Shown: positions 5,918 to 7,338 of the stretch, one piece after another
How the letters are laid out: each line of letters opens with the position of its first letter
Position numbering within the stretch: position 1 is the first letter of the stretch
Source of the DNA: a bacterium
GTDB taxonomy: Bacteria > Verrucomicrobiota > Verrucomicrobiae > JAJYAR01
Reading direction: 5' to 3'
DNA length: 7,338 nucleotides
Assembly (NCBI GenBank): GCA_021779435.1
Contig: JAJYAR010000127.1
Location: 1-7,338, forward strand
Notes under the pieces: model-generated
What the model saw: the letters and a program-made list of their open reading frames with translations, nothing else
Told to the model about the DNA's origin: nothing
The model's database searches: none
Made by a program: the position numbers and the translations under genes

Positions 5918-5946
5918 TTGCGCAAATTGGTGCGACGCGCTATCGT
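5918..5946 (+). promoter_or_regulatory. Sigma70-type promoter for acetolactate synthase gene
   Basis: TTGCGC (5918-5923) and TATCGT (5941-5946) are separated by exactly 17 bases, a good match to -35 and -10 boxes. Transcription would start near 5953, giving a leader of about 80 bases. The site lies inside the 144-base divergent spacer, so the opposite-strand sigma gene's promoter must overlap or lie close by; I could not identify that one convincingly. Confidence 0.55.
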
Positions 5947-6018
5947 AACAAGCTTTCGCCGCACCGCCCGTCACGAGCGGGTATGGAACGGCGTCCAATC
6001 AATCTCCAGCAGGATCTT

Positions 6019-6025
6019 GAGAGGA
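6019..6025 (+). promoter_or_regulatory. Ribosome binding site of ilvB
   Basis: GAGAGGA lies six bases before the ATG at 6032. It decides the start in favour of 6032 over a downstream in-frame GTG at 6119, which lacks a comparable site although it would remove the unusual Ala/Pro-rich N-terminal stretch. Confidence 0.7.
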
Positions 6026-6031
6026 TTCCCC

Positions 6032-7338
6032 ATGCGATCCGTTGTGCCGGAATCGGCGCCCGCCGTTTCCTCCTCCCCCGCGACTGCCGCGGCCGCCGTC
6101 CCGTCCCCCGAAACCGATGTGCTGACCGGCGCCGAGATCCTCGTCCGCTGTCTGCGCGAAGAAGGGGTGCGCCACGTGTTCGGCTATCCGGGCGGCGCGG
6201 TGCTGTACATCTACGACGCGATTTTCAAGCAGGATTACTTCCAGCACATCCTCGTGCGCCACGAGCAGGCGGCGGTCCATGCGGCCGACGCGTACTCGCG
6301 GTCGAGCCGCAAGGTCGGCGTGGCGATCGTCACCAGCGGCCCCGGCGCGACCAATGCGGTCACCGGCATCGCCACGGCCTACATGGATTCGATCCCGCTG
6401 GTGATCATCAGCGGCCAGGTGCCGACCCACGCCATCGGTCAGGACGCATTCCAGGAGTGCGACACCGTCGGCATCACGCGGCCCTGCGTCAAGCACAACT
6501 TCCTGGTCAAGAACGTCGCCGACCTGGCGCCGACGATCCGCAAGGCGTTCCACATCGCGCAGAGCGGTCGTCCCGGCCCGGTCCTGGTCGACATTCCCAA
6601 GGACATCACCGTTGCGCGGCACGCGTTCTCGTATCCGCGCGATTTGCATCTGCGTTCCTACAATCCGGTGATCAAGGGCCACATGGGCCAGATCAAGAAG
6701 GCGGTGCAGCTGCTCCTGACCGCCGAGCGGCCGCTCATCTATACCGGCGGCGGCGTGATCCTCTCGAATGCCACGGAGGAACTCGGGCGCCTCGTCGACC
6801 GGCTGGGATTCCCGTGCACCAGCACGCTCATGGGGCTGGGCGGCTATCCCGCCTCGGACAAGAAGTTCCTCGGCATGCTGGGCATGCACGGGACGATCGA
6901 GGCGAATTTTGCGATGCAGCATTGCGACGTGCTGCTCGCGGTGGGGGCGCGGTTCGACGACCGGGTGATCGGCAGTCCCGGCCATTTCGCGCAGAATCCC
7001 CGCAAGATCATCCATATCGACATCGATCCGTCGTCGATCTCCAAGCGCGTCAAGGTCGACGTGCCGATCGTCGGCGACGTGCGCGAGGTGCTTGCCGAAA
7101 TCCTGGCCCAGGTCGATGCGTCTGGCGGCCGCGCGGGTGCGGTCGACGCCTGGTGGGAACAGCTGGGCACGTGGCGGTCCCAGGACTGCCTGCGCTACGA
7201 GCGCAGCGAGACGGTGGTCAAGCCCCAGCATGTCGTCGAGAGCCTGCTGCTGTTCTGCTTCTCGCCCGGCTATCTCGCGCGCAAGCCCGAGACGGTGAAG
7301 GCCTTTCTCGAGATGCCGGCGCCGCCCCTCGAGGGCTT
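6032..7338 (+). CDS. ilvB: Acetolactate synthase large subunit, 3' end outside window, odd tail
   Basis: Catalytic subunit (IlvB/IlvI) of the ThDP-dependent enzyme that condenses pyruvate with pyruvate or 2-oxobutyrate, the first common step of valine, leucine and isoleucine synthesis in the cytoplasm. The window gives 435 codons without a stop. GYPGGAVLYIYD (51-62) and the cofactor-activating glutamate E78 in VRHEQAAVHAADAYSR begin the ThDP-binding domain. VTSGPGATNAVTGIATAY (100-117) and SGRPGPVLVDIPKDI (178-192) follow. The central domain includes MGLGGYP, GMLGMHGT and AVGARFDDRV (304-312). About 28 Ala/Pro/Ser-rich residues precede the conserved start. After KPQHVVE (397-403, ending 7240) family members continue with a Trp/Leu helix and TSDVGQHQMW; here the frame reads SLLLFCFSPGYLARKPETVK, which does not fit. 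The main part is certain; the last 33 codons may be foreign. Confidence 0.95.
   Translation, partial: MRSVVPESAPAVSSSPATAAAAVPSPETDVLTGAEILVRCLREEGVRHVFGYPGGAVLYIYDAIFKQDYFQHILVRHEQAAVHAADAYSRSSRKVGVAIVTSGPGATNAVTGIATAYMDSIPLVIISGQVPTHAIGQDAFQECDTVGITRPCVKHNFLVKNVADLAPTIRKAFHIAQSGRPGPVLVDIPKDITVARHAFSYPRDLHLRSYNPVIKGHMGQIKKAVQLLLTAERPLIYTGGGVILSNATEELGRLVDRLGFPCTSTLMGLGGYPASDKKFLGMLGMHGTIEANFAMQHCDVLLAVGARFDDRVIGSPGHFAQNPRKIIHIDIDPSSISKRVKVDVPIVGDVREVLAEILAQVDASGGRAGAVDAWWEQLGTWRSQDCLRYERSETVVKPQHVVESLLLFCFSPGYLARKPETVKAFLEMPAPPLEG

Noticed and set aside
5983..6031. Possible leader peptide with Ile and Leu codons ahead of ilvB (ATG at 5983)
   Set aside because: The frame does not stop before ilvB but runs far into it, and no terminator/antiterminator pair is visible, so classical attenuation is not supported.
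5999..7231. Leftward open frame of 410 codons opposite ilvB
   Set aside because: Antisense shadow: the plus strand carries clear acetolactate synthase motifs over the same span, and the translation has no recognisable domain.
1..7338. tRNA, rRNA, CRISPR array, insertion sequence, attachment site or toxin-antitoxin pair
   Set aside because: Looked for and not seen by eye: no regular spaced repeats, no transposase motifs, no cloverleaf-like segment in the intergenic gaps.

Overview
The window is GC-rich DNA (coding third positions are mostly G or C) from a betaproteobacterium, most likely Burkholderiales or a close relative. This rests on family content and gene order, not on a database search. 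DUF1631, DUF1841, the PA2778/PA2779 pair, an orphan RnfB-like ferredoxin next to nth, and a sigma factor-DUF3619-DUF3106 unit divergent from acetolactate synthase are all typical of that class.

Layout: a 3' fragment of a DUF1631 gene runs rightward at the left edge (2-589) and faces a long leftward block. Read in transcription order, that block holds: (i) an ECF-like sigma factor, a DUF3619 membrane protein and a DUF3106 secreted protein (5887-4270), joined by two 4-base stop/start overlaps; (ii) fdxA, a 7Fe ferredoxin (4188-3865), followed by two hairpins and a short T run; (iii) a PA2779-family membrane protein, a PA2778-family C39-like lipoprotein with TPRs, a shortened RnfB-type ferredoxin and nth (3787-1218), the last three linked by 4-base overlaps; (iv) DUF1841 (1101-661), separated from nth by a perfect 11-bp palindrome of a dispersed type. 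A shared 144-bp spacer (5888-6031) carries a good sigma70-type promoter for the rightward acetolactate synthase large-subunit gene, which runs off the right edge and has no closed reading frame inside the window.

Functionally, the leftward block combines a probable envelope regulatory unit (sigma factor, membrane partner, periplasmic protein), two iron-sulfur electron carriers, a base-excision repair enzyme that also carries a 4Fe-4S cluster, and an uncharacterised lipoprotein/membrane-protein pair. The right edge starts branched-chain amino acid synthesis.

Three points deserve most attention. The acetolactate synthase frame stays open, but from about 7241 it stops resembling the family, which suggests a chimeric join. 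The RnfB-like protein lacks the usual N-terminal cluster domain and apparently starts at TTG. The DUF1631 protein ends well short of its family length. I found no complete new defence or mobile system, and no tRNA, rRNA, CRISPR array or insertion sequence.
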